This document shows positions 16,885 to 25,730 of a stretch of DNA of 64,000 nt, piece by piece. Origin of the DNA: CAVSXS01 sp963767715 (GTDB lineage: Bacteria; Chloroflexota; Ktedonobacteria; Ktedonobacterales; Ktedonobacteraceae); the NCBI GenBank assembly GCA_963767715.1, contig CAVYFA010000001.1:682001-746000 (forward strand), read 5' to 3'. The notes beneath the pieces are model-generated. The model saw nothing but the letters and a program-made list of their open reading frames with translations, was not told the origin of the DNA and did not search any database. The position numbers and the translations under genes were made by a program. Positions within the stretch are counted from its first letter, which is position 1. Each line of letters starts with the position of its first letter.

Positions 16885-18312
16885 ATGCAGAATGATACGA
16901 TTGCAGCGATTGCCACGCCTCAGGGGTACGGTGGCATTGGCGTGATCCGCGTGAGTGGGCCCGAAGCATTTTCCATCGTTTTACCGCTCCTGCGTCGGCC
17001 TGGGGAAACAGGAGGCAGCGCAGACCTGCCGCCATCGCACCTGCTCACCTACGGGCATATCGTTGCTCCATCTACGCAAGAGATACTGGACGAAACGCTT
17101 GTAGCCTTCATGCGTGCGCCGCATACCTATACGCGCGAGCATGTCGTAGAGATCCAGGGACATGGCGGGCCGCTCGTCCTGCAGCGCATTCTGCGGCTGG
17201 TCCTGGCCCAGGGCGCGCGTATGGCAAATCCCGGCGAATTCACCCTGCGCGCCTTCCTGAATGGCCGGCTAGACCTGGCTCAGGCCGAGGCCGTCATGGA
17301 TCTGATTAGCTCGCAGACCGAGATGGGCCACCGCCTGGCCATGCAGCAACTGCACGGGCGCATCTCCGAGCAGGTGCAGGAGGCCCGCCACGACCTGCTC
17401 GGCGTCATCGCCCGCATCGAGGTCAGCATCGACTTCCCCGAAGAGGATGTGCCAACGCCACAGCCGCAGGAGCTAGCTCCAATGATCCTCGCCGCGCAGC
17501 AGAAGGTCGAGCAGTTGCTGGCCGGCTCCGAGCAGGGACGCCTCTACAAACAGGGTCTGCGCACCGCCATCATCGGACGACCCAACGTCGGCAAATCCAG
17601 CCTGCTCAACGCCCTCCTGCGCTCCGAACGAGCCATCGTGACCCCATACGCCGGGACAACTCGCGATACTGTCGAGGAGGTTGCCAATGTGCGCGGCATC
17701 CCGCTGCACCTCATCGATACAGCAGGCATTACTCCGACCAGCGATCCGGTGGAGCAGATCGGCGTGGAACGCAGCCGAGCCGCCGCCGAAAGCGCCGACC
17801 TCGTCCTACTCGTCTTCGACGGCTCAGAGACCCTCACCGAACAGGACATGCAAGTCTGCGATGAAGTCTTGTCCATGGGTTTTGTTCGAGATAATACCCC
17901 AGGAAGGCCCGTAATAATAGTTATTAATAAAAAAGATAGTCGCCAGCGGCTGGAGGTCGAGCACCTCAGACGCATGTGGGGCGATGCGCCTTTCGTCCAT
18001 ACCTCGGCGCTCAGCGGCGCAGGCCTTACAGACCTTGAAGAGGCCATCGTCGGCCTTGTGCTGGCCGGCCATACCATTCAGAGCGAAGGAGCGCTGGTGA
18101 CCAGCGCGCGGCACACAGAAGCCCTGCGCCGCGCCGCGGAGCATATACAGGCCTCGCTGACACCACTGCTCCAGCGTGACCATCTCTTACCGCTCGACTT
18201 CGTCTCGATAGACCTGCGCGCCGCGTACGACGCCCTGGGAGAAGTCACAGGAGAAACGGCCAGCGACGACCTCCTGGAAAGAATCTTCAGTGAATTTTGT
18301 ATCGGGAAGTAG
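16885..18312 (+). CDS. mnmE: tRNA uridine-5-carboxymethylaminomethyl modification GTPase
   Basis: MnmE, with MnmG, modifies the wobble uridine of several tRNAs. The 475-residue protein has the folate-binding N-terminal domain (MQNDTIAAIATPQGYGGIGV), the long helical middle, and an inserted Ras-like GTPase domain with GRPNVGKSS at about residue 230, GTTRDTV, DTAG and NKKD. It ends with the conserved CIGK, whose Cys is needed for the reaction. I chose the ATG at 16885 because the family starts there and a promoter ends 6 bases upstream; the 15 extra residues of the longer frame are not conserved-looking. Confidence 0.95.
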   Translation: MQNDTIAAIATPQGYGGIGVIRVSGPEAFSIVLPLLRRPGETGGSADLPPSHLLTYGHIVAPSTQEILDETLVAFMRAPHTYTREHVVEIQGHGGPLVLQRILRLVLAQGARMANPGEFTLRAFLNGRLDLAQAEAVMDLISSQTEMGHRLAMQQLHGRISEQVQEARHDLLGVIARIEVSIDFPEEDVPTPQPQELAPMILAAQQKVEQLLAGSEQGRLYKQGLRTAIIGRPNVGKSSLLNALLRSERAIVTPYAGTTRDTVEEVANVRGIPLHLIDTAGITPTSDPVEQIGVERSRAAAESADLVLLVFDGSETLTEQDMQVCDEVLSMGFVRDNTPGRPVIIVINKKDSRQRLEVEHLRRMWGDAPFVHTSALSGAGLTDLEEAIVGLVLAGHTIQSEGALVTSARHTEALRRAAEHIQASLTPLLQRDHLLPLDFVSIDLRAAYDALGEVTGETASDDLLERIFSEFCIGK

Positions 18313-18330
18313 CAGCCAGGGAGGAGTACG

Positions 18331-19584
18331 ATGCGGATACGAAATAAGTTGATCAGAAAAACTGCACTGCTGGGCGCCATTGTGGTGTTCCCCAGCCTGG
18401 TCGTGCTTCTGGCGGCCTATCATTTCGCCACTCCCAACCCGCCAGCGCCCACGCCAACGGCGACAACGGTCATATCGCTTCCGCAGCACACATTTCCGAC
18501 CACCACGCCTGTCCTCACAGCGTCACCCACACTCAAGCCGGTTTCCCCAACGCCAACGCCGAACCCGGTTCCCAACCCGTCAACCGTGCTGGGCGTATCC
18601 GTAGACCCCGGCACTTATCTCTCGGGCATCTCCTGGGTTCGTCTGGCCTATCCAACCTGTGGCTGGGGCAATCTACACGGCAGCGCGCTGAAATCGGCCG
18701 TCGAGCAGTATCACGCCAGGGGTATGCACGTCTTGCTGCTCATCTGCCAGAGCGGGCGCTCCGGTCCGAAGTTGCTCAATACACAGCAGTTCAACGACGT
18801 GGCGCAAAGCTACCCCGACGCTGTACAGTGCGGCAACGAGCAGATGAAGCAGAACGCCCTGACAACCTACGTCACCCCCGACAATTTTGCCCGCTTCTAC
18901 GATCTGTGCTCGCGCGCTGTGCATGCGTTGCAGCCTCATGCGCCTGTGCTCATGGGTGCGCTCGATCCCCAGGTGAGCGGTGCGGATGGCGGTATGCTGG
19001 CTTACCAGGCGAGCTACCTCGACCAGATGCAGTCCGCCATGAATTCAGTGGTTCACCCCGGCGGTCACTGGTCGTGGCGCTCGCAGGCCATCGGGCTGAT
19101 CGATAGCTGGCACAACGGCTACCCCAGCCAGGATATCAACAACCTCTACGGCCTGTACTCCTTCTGGGCGCAGCAGTTCGGCGTCGATTTGAATAGCGGT
19201 GCATTGGGCAAGCATGTCTGGGTCGTTGAGGGAACCGGCTGCTTCAAAGGCTGCGGTATCGATGCCTCCTCCCCATACCAGGTCGCCGTTTCGCACATCC
19301 TGACCCTCGTCAGCGATGTGCAGACCACGAAGCGCTATGGTGTGCCCTTCTTCTTCTTCAGCAACCGCGACTTCATTCAAAGCGGCGTTTACTGGCCCAT
19401 CGGCATCCTGGATGTGAACGGCCACGCCAAGCCCATCCGGCAAGATCTCTCCATGGGGGCTCGTACGCTCGTGATGGGCTGCCCCTCCGGCCAGGTCAAC
19501 GTCGTCAATCAAGAGCAGTTGCTGGCCAGCATGTACCGCGGCTGCTCATTGCCTGGCAACTACCTGGGCGTGCTAACAAGCTAA
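18331..19584 (+). CDS. Secreted or anchored glycoside-hydrolase-like protein
   Basis: 417 residues. An N-terminal membrane helix at about residues 12-30 acts as signal or anchor, then a Pro/Thr-rich linker of about 60 residues leads to a globular domain that should lie outside the cell. That domain begins LGVSVDPGTYLSGISWVRL and resembles a TIM barrel. GNEQMKQ near residue 170 and WVVEGTG near 290 look like the acid/base and nucleophile strands of clan GH-A enzymes. The family cannot be named. GGAGG lies 8 bases before the ATG. It sits tightly between mnmE and rarA, perhaps as part of the same transcript. Confidence 0.5.
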   Translation: MRIRNKLIRKTALLGAIVVFPSLVVLLAAYHFATPNPPAPTPTATTVISLPQHTFPTTTPVLTASPTLKPVSPTPTPNPVPNPSTVLGVSVDPGTYLSGISWVRLAYPTCGWGNLHGSALKSAVEQYHARGMHVLLLICQSGRSGPKLLNTQQFNDVAQSYPDAVQCGNEQMKQNALTTYVTPDNFARFYDLCSRAVHALQPHAPVLMGALDPQVSGADGGMLAYQASYLDQMQSAMNSVVHPGGHWSWRSQAIGLIDSWHNGYPSQDINNLYGLYSFWAQQFGVDLNSGALGKHVWVVEGTGCFKGCGIDASSPYQVAVSHILTLVSDVQTTKRYGVPFFFFSNRDFIQSGVYWPIGILDVNGHAKPIRQDLSMGARTLVMGCPSGQVNVVNQEQLLASMYRGCSLPGNYLGVLTS

Positions 19585-19593
19585 GGAACTTCC

Positions 19594-21141
19594 ATGTCAG
19601 ATCAAACGTCACTTTTCGGCTCTGATATGCCCCCATCCAGGCCCGGCAAGGCATCGCGCGGGCAGCCGGACCTGTCAGTATCGGGTCAACCGGGCGAGCC
19701 TCTCGCCGCCAGGATGAGGCCGCGCACCATCGATGAAATCGTTGGGCAGGAACACCTGCTCGCCCCCGGGCGCGCTCTGCGCCGCAGCATCGAAGAAGAC
19801 CGCGTCCCATCGATGATCCTGTGGGGCCCTCCCGGCAGCGGTAAAACCACTCTGGCCGAGGTCATCGCCCGCCAGACACGCGCGCGCTTCGCCACCCTCA
19901 GCGCCGTCTCCGCCGGTGTCGCCGACCTGCGAAAAGTCGTGGAAGACGCGGCCAAACTCCGCTCGTTCTCGAAACAGCCCACCATCATGTTCATCGACGA
20001 AATCCACCGCTTCAACAAAGCCCAGCAGGACGCTGTCTTGCCCCACGTCGAGCGCGGCGTCGTCACCCTGATCGGAGCCACCACCGAGAACCCCAGTTTT
20101 GAGGTGAACGCAGCCCTGCTCTCACGTACCCGCGTTTTCACCCTGAAAGCTCTGACAGAGGAACAAATCCTCATCATCCTGCGCCGTGCCCTGCAAGATA
20201 CCGAGCGCGGGCTGGGGCAACTCGCCATAGAGATACTTCCTTCCACCACTGCTGAGACGGAGTCTAGTCGCGCCAGCGACGTTGCAGGGGTGGATAACAA
20301 TATACTTCCTTTCACCACTGCTGAGACAGAGTCTAGTCGCACCAGCGACGTTGCAGGGGTGAGTAACAACATTGACGAGGAAGCGCTGCAGCAGATCGCC
20401 GTCTTTGCCAACGGCGACGCGCGTATCGCCCTCAATACGCTGGAACTGGCCGCGCAGGGCGGTATAACCCAGGGCGCGCCCATCCACATCACGCTGGCCA
20501 CCGTCGAGGATGTCATGCAGCACCGCGCCCTGCTCTACGACAAGGCCGGTGATCAGCATTATGACACGATTTCCGCCCTGCACAAATCGCTGCGCGGCTC
20601 TGATCCCGACGCCTCCCTCTACTGGCTGGCACGTATGCTCGAAGCTGGCGAAGACCCGCTCTACATCGTGCGCCGCCTGATCCGTTTCGCCTCTGAAGAC
20701 GTCGGCATGGCCGACCCGCAAGCATTGCTGGTATGTGTGGCAGCACAACAAGCAGTACATTTCGTAGGTCTCCCAGAAGCCAACCTTGCTCTCGCGCAGG
20801 CAGTCGTGCATCTAGCAACTGCACCGAAAAGCAATGCATTATACGAGGCGTACAGCCGCGTCCAGCAAGATGTGCAGCAAACCCGCAACGACCCTGTTCC
20901 CCTACAAATTCGTAACGCGCCTACGCAGTTGATGAAAGACCTGGACTACGGCAAGGACTACAAGTACGCCCACGACTACTACAAAGAGATGCAGATCGAC
21001 AACCCCGATAGGCCGCCTGCCATGCAGGTGCAGGAGTACCTGCCAGAGCGACTCAAAGGGAGAAGGTACTATGAGCCAGGGCAGCAGGGGAAAGAGGCGA
21101 GTATCAAGAAGTGGCTTGAGAAGCGACGAGGCCAGGAGTGA
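19594..21141 (+). CDS. rarA: Replication-associated recombination protein A (AAA+ ATPase)
   Basis: RarA (MgsA) is a clamp-loader-related ATPase acting at stalled replication forks. Walker A (GPPGSGKTT) is at residues 78-86, Walker B (IMFIDEIHRFNK) near 130, the sensor ATTENPSFEVN follows, then the helical lid (NGDARIALNTLE) and the C-terminal MgsA tetramerisation domain ending EYLPERLKGRRYYEPG. At 515 residues it is longer than the usual 430-450. Part of the excess is an insertion at residues 214-259 made of two 23-residue repeats, placed just before the lid helix. AAGGA precedes the ATG. Confidence 0.93.
   Translation: MSDQTSLFGSDMPPSRPGKASRGQPDLSVSGQPGEPLAARMRPRTIDEIVGQEHLLAPGRALRRSIEEDRVPSMILWGPPGSGKTTLAEVIARQTRARFATLSAVSAGVADLRKVVEDAAKLRSFSKQPTIMFIDEIHRFNKAQQDAVLPHVERGVVTLIGATTENPSFEVNAALLSRTRVFTLKALTEEQILIILRRALQDTERGLGQLAIEILPSTTAETESSRASDVAGVDNNILPFTTAETESSRTSDVAGVSNNIDEEALQQIAVFANGDARIALNTLELAAQGGITQGAPIHITLATVEDVMQHRALLYDKAGDQHYDTISALHKSLRGSDPDASLYWLARMLEAGEDPLYIVRRLIRFASEDVGMADPQALLVCVAAQQAVHFVGLPEANLALAQAVVHLATAPKSNALYEAYSRVQQDVQQTRNDPVPLQIRNAPTQLMKDLDYGKDYKYAHDYYKEMQIDNPDRPPAMQVQEYLPERLKGRRYYEPGQQGKEASIKKWLEKRRGQE
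20233..20370 (+). repeat. Tandem 69-bp structured element inserted in frame in rarA
   Basis: Two 69-bp units (20233-20301 and 20302-20370), exactly in codon phase, encode ILPSTTAETESSRASDVAGV and a near copy. Each unit can fold as an outer 10-bp stem with one mismatch (20243-20252 with 20284-20293) enclosing two hairpins (AGAC/GTCT with a 3-base loop; GTCGC/GCGAC with a 4-base loop). The units differ at 20243 and 20293, which pair with each other (C-G becomes T-A), at one base in each hairpin loop, and at two bases outside the stems. This pattern suggests selection on the DNA or RNA fold. Confidence 0.8.
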
Positions 21142-21221
21142 TAAACGCTATCTTCTCCTTGATGCTGGATGCCAGCTACTACCGCAACGAGATGCACGTC
21201 TTCGGTGAGAGGATCAAGTAG
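21138..21221 (+). CDS. Possible 27-residue ORF coupled to rarA
   Basis: A GTG overlapping the rarA stop (GTGA) opens a 27-residue frame ending SYYRNEMHVFGERIK. The last residues have the look of a real protein terminus. It may be the tail of a lost gene or chance; no family is recognised. Confidence 0.25.
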   Translation: MINAIFSLMLDASYYRNEMHVFGERIK

Positions 21222-21291
21222 GGGTATACTGACCGCAAAAAATAGGAATGGGATCAACTTCAAATTTGAGCTGGTATGATACAATACTCGT

Positions 21292-21639
21292 ATGAGCGTA
21301 ATAGATGACTATCTGACACACGTTGAGCCATCGAAAAGGCAAGAGCTTGAGCGCATTCGCACGCTTGCAAAAAAGGCCGTGCCAGGTGCGGAAGAAGCGA
21401 TTGTCTACGGGATGCCAACCCTCAAATATCAAGGCAAGCCGTTTCTTGGATTTGATGCGCACAAAAATCATATTGGGATTTATCCCTATAGTGGTCAAGT
21501 GGTCGAAGAACTGAAAGATCAACTGCACACGTATGAAGTATCCAAAGGCGCCATTCGTGTTCCTCTCGATCGCCCCATTTCAGAAGAGCTGCTCAAGCAA
21601 ATCATTGATCACCGGCTGAGGCAGATCACGAACCCGTAG
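21292..21639 (+). CDS. DUF1801 (YdhG-like) domain protein
   Basis: A 115-residue cytoplasmic protein of the DUF1801 family, which includes the Bacillus proteins sometimes called iron chaperones on the basis of a frataxin-like fold. Typical wording is seen in EEAIVYGMPTLKYQGKPFLGF, KNHIGIYPYSG and SKGAIRVPLDRPISEELLKQI. Full length for the family. The biochemical role is not established. It stands alone, with a weak ribosome site. Confidence 0.75.
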   Translation: MSVIDDYLTHVEPSKRQELERIRTLAKKAVPGAEEAIVYGMPTLKYQGKPFLGFDAHKNHIGIYPYSGQVVEELKDQLHTYEVSKGAIRVPLDRPISEELLKQIIDHRLRQITNP

Positions 21640-21688
21640 CTTCGTACGCACTTTGAGGAAGCACCGGCCAGAAGAGGAGCAGAAATCA

Positions 21689-21988
21689 TGTCCGAGCAAG
21701 AGAATTTGCGAATTAATAATGTACTATCAAGCCTTCCCCAATCTGCACTACGATATTGAACAAAATATTGCCTGCGGTGATTATGTAGTAACCCGCTGGC
21801 TGATAACCGCGACCCACGAGGGCAACTTCATAGGCATTCCAGCTACTAACCGGTCGGGCGAGATTCACGGCTGTACCGTTAGCACGCCCAAAAACGGGAA
21901 GATCGTGCATGCCTGGGTCTATTTCTGTACCGGTCGTGTCTTGCACCAGATGGGCATGCTACCAATTCCAGGACAGGCTCAGGGATAG
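21689..21988 (+). pseudogene. SnoaL-like ester cyclase remnant with internal deletion
   Basis: An AGGAG box precedes ATG 21689, which opens MSEQENLRI, the usual first residues of a SnoaL-like protein, then runs out of frame. From about 21721 a second frame gives YYQAFPNLHYDIEQNIACGD, then VTRWLITATHEGNFIGIPATNRSG and NGKIVHAWVYF, the conserved second half of the family. The helical segment between, about 30-40 residues, is gone. This is best read as a decayed gene with a deletion. Confidence 0.6.
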
Positions 21989-22029
21989 CTTGCTCAGGGC
22001 GTCTCCACTAAATAAATGAACATCACTTC

Positions 22030-22310
22030 TTAGATCTCTTCCTGCTTGATGCGTGGAAGCACTCGCGTGTTCCGTTCACTGGATTGGTCAGGTGGTCGCA
22101 ACCACAGCGAGACATGGGCAGGCTGCATCGTCTCCTGCACCACTGCCAGCAACTGCTCGCTTAACTCGTTCAGGTCCACTTCGTGGCGAAGCGTGGCACT
22201 AAAAGCTGCCAGGGTACGTGCTGCATCGTATTTGCGTCGGTAGAAGCGGCGATCTATCGCTGCCTGGAGACGCTTGCGCAGGGGCTGGAAGAGGGCAGCG
22301 ATTACGCTGC
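22030..22310 (-). pseudogene. 3' fragment of a membrane sensor-like gene, inverted paralogue of the next gene
   Basis: About 93 codons ending at a TAA at 22030 encode AALFQPLRKRLQAAIDRRFY, then KYDAARTLAAFSATLRHEVD and VVQETMQPAHVSLWLR. This matches the C-terminal end of the protein at 22561-23787 almost residue for residue. Homology stops abruptly near 22310, with no start or membrane part. The fragment points the opposite way from its longer relative. Confidence 0.7.
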
Positions 22311-22560
22311 AGCTTGAAATACTATGATATGATGTAAGAAAATATTTACGACTCCTTTTTGGCGAGTTGGTTGCATCTCCTGCATGAATAGTTTGACCTA
22401 CGAGTAGAACAGGCTTATCCAGATCAAGTTTCCATCAGCCTTTACACGCGTCCCATCCAGGACCAATAGCCCATACGCGGATCAGGCTCAGATACAGCGC
22501 CACTGGCTTAACCTGGCTCGATTTCTATGGATCAGTATCGTAGTATCCGCCTACGCCCTG

Positions 22561-23787
22561 TTGATCGCCAACATCCCGGCCTACTTCGCGTCACTCCACG
22601 TGCTTCATCCTGCCAACTCGCAGGTGTTTACCGGTCAGTTGACACCTGCCGATGTTCATACACTTCAGACGTGGGGTCTATCGCTGGACTTCTATGCCGT
22701 TTGCATGATCGCGATCAGTCTCCTCTTTCAGCTCAGCTACGCCAGCATGGGAATACTGCTCTTCTGGCGCAGGTCGGACATCCGCGTCGCACTCTTTGTC
22801 TCGTTTGCTCTGATGATGCTCCCTTTCGGCTTCGCAAACCTCACCTTGCAGGCGCTCCCTCCTGATTGGACGTGGTTGATTCGAAGCCTGAGCGCGCTTG
22901 GAAATGGCAGCCTTCTGCTCTGCGCCTTTGTGTTTCCCGACGGTCGCTATGTGCCACGCTGGACACGCTGGCTTGCCCTGCTCATGCTCGTCTATTGGGT
23001 CGTCCTCGCCAGTTTCCCCTCCTGGAGACTTGATCAATCGTTGCTGAGCCTCGTGATCTTTTTTAGCTTCGTCCTGGGTGCGATCGCGCTCCAGTTATAC
23101 CGCTATCGCCGCGTCTCAACACCGCAGCAGCGCCAGCAGACGAAGTGGGCTATGTTTGGCGTGTCGTTAGCCGTCGCAGGCAATATCCTGCCCCGCCTGC
23201 TCTATCTCGTCCTCTATCCACTCAGCGGTGGGAGTTCACTTGCCTTCGCGCTTGAAGTTAGCCTCATCATGGGTTTTATGCTCGCGATTCCATTCACGCT
23301 TGGTATCGCCATTCTGCGTTACCGGCTCTGGAATATCGATGTTATTATCAACCGCACCCTGGTTTATGTTATGCTGACTGCGACGCTTGGAGGCATCTAC
23401 GTGGGCCTGACCATCGGCCTGCAAATCCTTTTACGAGGGGTCATTCAGCAGACCAATGATATCGCGCTCGTCACCTCCACCCTGGCGGTTGCCGCGCTGT
23501 TCCAGCCCTTGCGCAGGCGTATCCAGAACATCATCGACCGGCGCTTTTACCGGCAAAAGTACGATGCCGCCAGAACGCTTGCCACCTTCAGTTCCGTTCT
23601 CCGCAATGAAGTGGACCTGGATCAATTGAGTGAGCACCTGGTGGAAGTTGTCCAGGAGACGATGCAGCCGGCGCACGTCTCGCTATGGTTATGCCAGCTT
23701 AAACCATCGGGACGTAGCACCCGGCTGCTTCCAAGAATCGATGAGGGAGAGGCCGTTTCTATCCCACACTCACCACCGGCAGGGTAA
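22561..23787 (+). CDS. Multi-helix membrane protein of sensor-kinase N-terminal type
   Basis: About 408 residues from a TTG at 22561. There are seven to nine membrane helices, then a cytoplasmic segment RFYRQKYDAARTLATFSSVL and VQETMQPAHVSLWL. The latter is the linker that in larger relatives leads into a GAF or histidine-kinase module; here the protein ends soon after. The same frame is open upstream to a stop near 22400 and reads a plausible first helix (LNLARFLWISIVVSAYALL), so the true start has probably been lost. The 3' end overlaps the convergent otsA gene by 29 bases. It may be a truncated or decaying gene. Confidence 0.5.
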   Translation: MIANIPAYFASLHVLHPANSQVFTGQLTPADVHTLQTWGLSLDFYAVCMIAISLLFQLSYASMGILLFWRRSDIRVALFVSFALMMLPFGFANLTLQALPPDWTWLIRSLSALGNGSLLLCAFVFPDGRYVPRWTRWLALLMLVYWVVLASFPSWRLDQSLLSLVIFFSFVLGAIALQLYRYRRVSTPQQRQQTKWAMFGVSLAVAGNILPRLLYLVLYPLSGGSSLAFALEVSLIMGFMLAIPFTLGIAILRYRLWNIDVIINRTLVYVMLTATLGGIYVGLTIGLQILLRGVIQQTNDIALVTSTLAVAALFQPLRRRIQNIIDRRFYRQKYDAARTLATFSSVLRNEVDLDQLSEHLVEVVQETMQPAHVSLWLCQLKPSGRSTRLLPRIDEGEAVSIPHSPPAG

Positions 23788-25342
23788 ATTGCGCCTCGAA
23801 CGAGGAGATGCGCGCGGGGAGTTGGTCCAGCAGAGCATTGATGTCGTCGAACTGGCATTGTAGCCATTCGTTCAAATCATGCTCTTCCACGATCTGGCGC
23901 GCCTGGGCTGCCATCAAACGCCGCTCATCGCGAGGCATCGTCAGGGCCTGGTAGAGCGCATCGGCGGTCCCGGAAACATCAGTTGGCGTAACCGGGATGG
24001 CTGCCTTGCCCAACTGCTGGAACGCGCCAGCCGTGCGAGAAAGCACCAGCACGCCATTTTGCTTGTTGACCACCGGCCCCTCTTTCGCCACCAGGTTCAT
24101 ACCATCCATGATCGGGTTGACCAGCAGCACATCATATGATCGCATTGCCGCGAGCGCCTGGACGCGATCGTTTTCGTAGAAGGCTGTGATCGGCGTCCAG
24201 TTCTTTGTGCCAAAGCGTTCGTTAATCTCGTTGACCAGCTTCTGTACATCAGCGGTCAGCCGTTTGTATTTCGCCAGCGTCTGCCGCGATGGCACGAGAA
24301 ACGCGAGGAAGTTCACCGTCCCCCGCAACTCCGGGTGCTGCTCGAGCACCTGGGCGTAGGCCTGGAAGCCCCGCAGGATGTTCTTCGTCGGCTCGATGCG
24401 ATCTACACGCATGATGGTCTGCTTCTCAAGCAGTGGCTTCAGCCGTTCGCCAGCGCGTTTTCCAGCCAGGCTCTGCGCCTGGCGTCTTTCTTCTGTCACC
24501 GATATCGAGATGGGGTACGCGCGCACCTGTGTGCGCTGTCCCTGCCACCACACGGCGCTGGCCTCGAAATCGACGACTGATCCTTCTAGCAGCGTGCGGG
24601 CGCCCTCCAGGAAATTGTGGGCGTCGCGCTCCGTCTGGAAGCCGATGATGTCGTTGCCGACCAGGCCGCTGAAGATCGCCTGGGTGATGTTGCCCGGCAG
24701 AAACTGCCAGCAGCGAATGTCAGGCCAGGGAATGTGTATGAACTGCTGCATGATGATCGTCGGGTGGCACTCGCGAATCATAGCCGGGGCGAGATACAGG
24801 TGATAGTCGTGCAACATGACAATAGGCGTGCCCTCGCCTCGCTCGATCTCCGCACATACCGCGTCAGCGATGGCGCGGTTGGCAACCTCGTAGCCGTTGC
24901 TCCAGGCATCCTGTATCTTCCGGGTGCCTTGTCCGTCTTCGGTCGGATCATACAGGTAGTGCTGCACGAACCAAAGCAACTGGTTGCTGATTTCTTCGTA
25001 GTGCTTGCGATAGGCGTTTTTGGGAATGGCCACGTAGCGCAGCAGCATGTTCTGGTCGGGTATTGGCGATTTCATGACGCCGTCCTGCTGCCCTTCCTTA
25101 ATGGCCCGCCGGTCGCCCTCCGTCATCGCCATTGCGACCCAGGTGACGTCAACATTTTTAGCCGCGCCCACCAGCGCCGTGACGACGCCGCCTGCGCCTC
25201 TGCGGTGTTTCAAAACCTGGTCCTGGCTTAAAAAATACTCTACGGGGCCGCGATTGGTGGCGATAATTAGGCGGTTAGCGTGTATGGGTTGTGCCTTGTA
25301 TGGCACAGTTGATGGCAATGGCAAACGAAGTACTGTGGACAT
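23759..25342 (-). CDS. otsA: Alpha,alpha-trehalose-phosphate synthase (GT20)
   Basis: A glycosyltransferase that makes trehalose 6-phosphate from a nucleotide-glucose and glucose 6-phosphate, for osmotic and desiccation protection. It reads IIATNRGPVEYFLSQD at the N-terminus, VMLHDYHLYLAPAMIRE, HIPWPDIRCWQFLPGN, VDRIEPTKNILRGFQAY and PIMDGMNLVAKEGPVVN, all GT20 landmarks in order. The start at 25342 has AAAGGA 8 bases upstream; the frame extends 9 codons further without one. No trehalose-phosphate phosphatase is present in the window. Confidence 0.88.
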   Translation of the reverse strand: MSTVLRLPLPSTVPYKAQPIHANRLIIATNRGPVEYFLSQDQVLKHRRGAGGVVTALVGAAKNVDVTWVAMAMTEGDRRAIKEGQQDGVMKSPIPDQNMLLRYVAIPKNAYRKHYEEISNQLLWFVQHYLYDPTEDGQGTRKIQDAWSNGYEVANRAIADAVCAEIERGEGTPIVMLHDYHLYLAPAMIRECHPTIIMQQFIHIPWPDIRCWQFLPGNITQAIFSGLVGNDIIGFQTERDAHNFLEGARTLLEGSVVDFEASAVWWQGQRTQVRAYPISISVTEERRQAQSLAGKRAGERLKPLLEKQTIMRVDRIEPTKNILRGFQAYAQVLEQHPELRGTVNFLAFLVPSRQTLAKYKRLTADVQKLVNEINERFGTKNWTPITAFYENDRVQALAAMRSYDVLLVNPIMDGMNLVAKEGPVVNKQNGVLVLSRTAGAFQQLGKAAIPVTPTDVSGTADALYQALTMPRDERRLMAAQARQIVEEHDLNEWLQCQFDDINALLDQLPARISSFEAQFTLPVVSVG

Positions 25343-25730
25343 CCTGTTATCCTTTCTGGCCCTAACCATCGCACTACTCGTGTAGTGCGCAAGGCTTTAT
25401 CCTGCAAATGCCTCACGCGTTCAGAGAACATCATCCGTCCACTACTGATTCAAAGCCCTTCCAATGCTCTCCATATGTAACACGTTTGTACAGGCTAAAA
25501 CAGCGACAGCCATCGTGGCATTCCGTGGTATATCTTCTTTGAGCCCATATAATAGTACCATATTTCGTGTAAAATATATGTTAATATATCCCATAATGCT
25601 CTTACTTTTCGGCTATAGCGTGCTCTCCAGGACAAACTCGAGCACCCTGCTGATGGGCTGCTAACAGTCCTTAATATGTACGACTGGTTGCCGGAAAAGT
25701 TCGATATGACGTAGAGAAGAGGTTGTATCT
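25343..25730. other. Intergenic region between divergent otsA and rph
   Basis: About 390 bases, AT-rich from 25450 onward, expected to carry promoters for both genes. No RNA gene, repeat or convincing ORF is seen. Confidence 0.4.
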
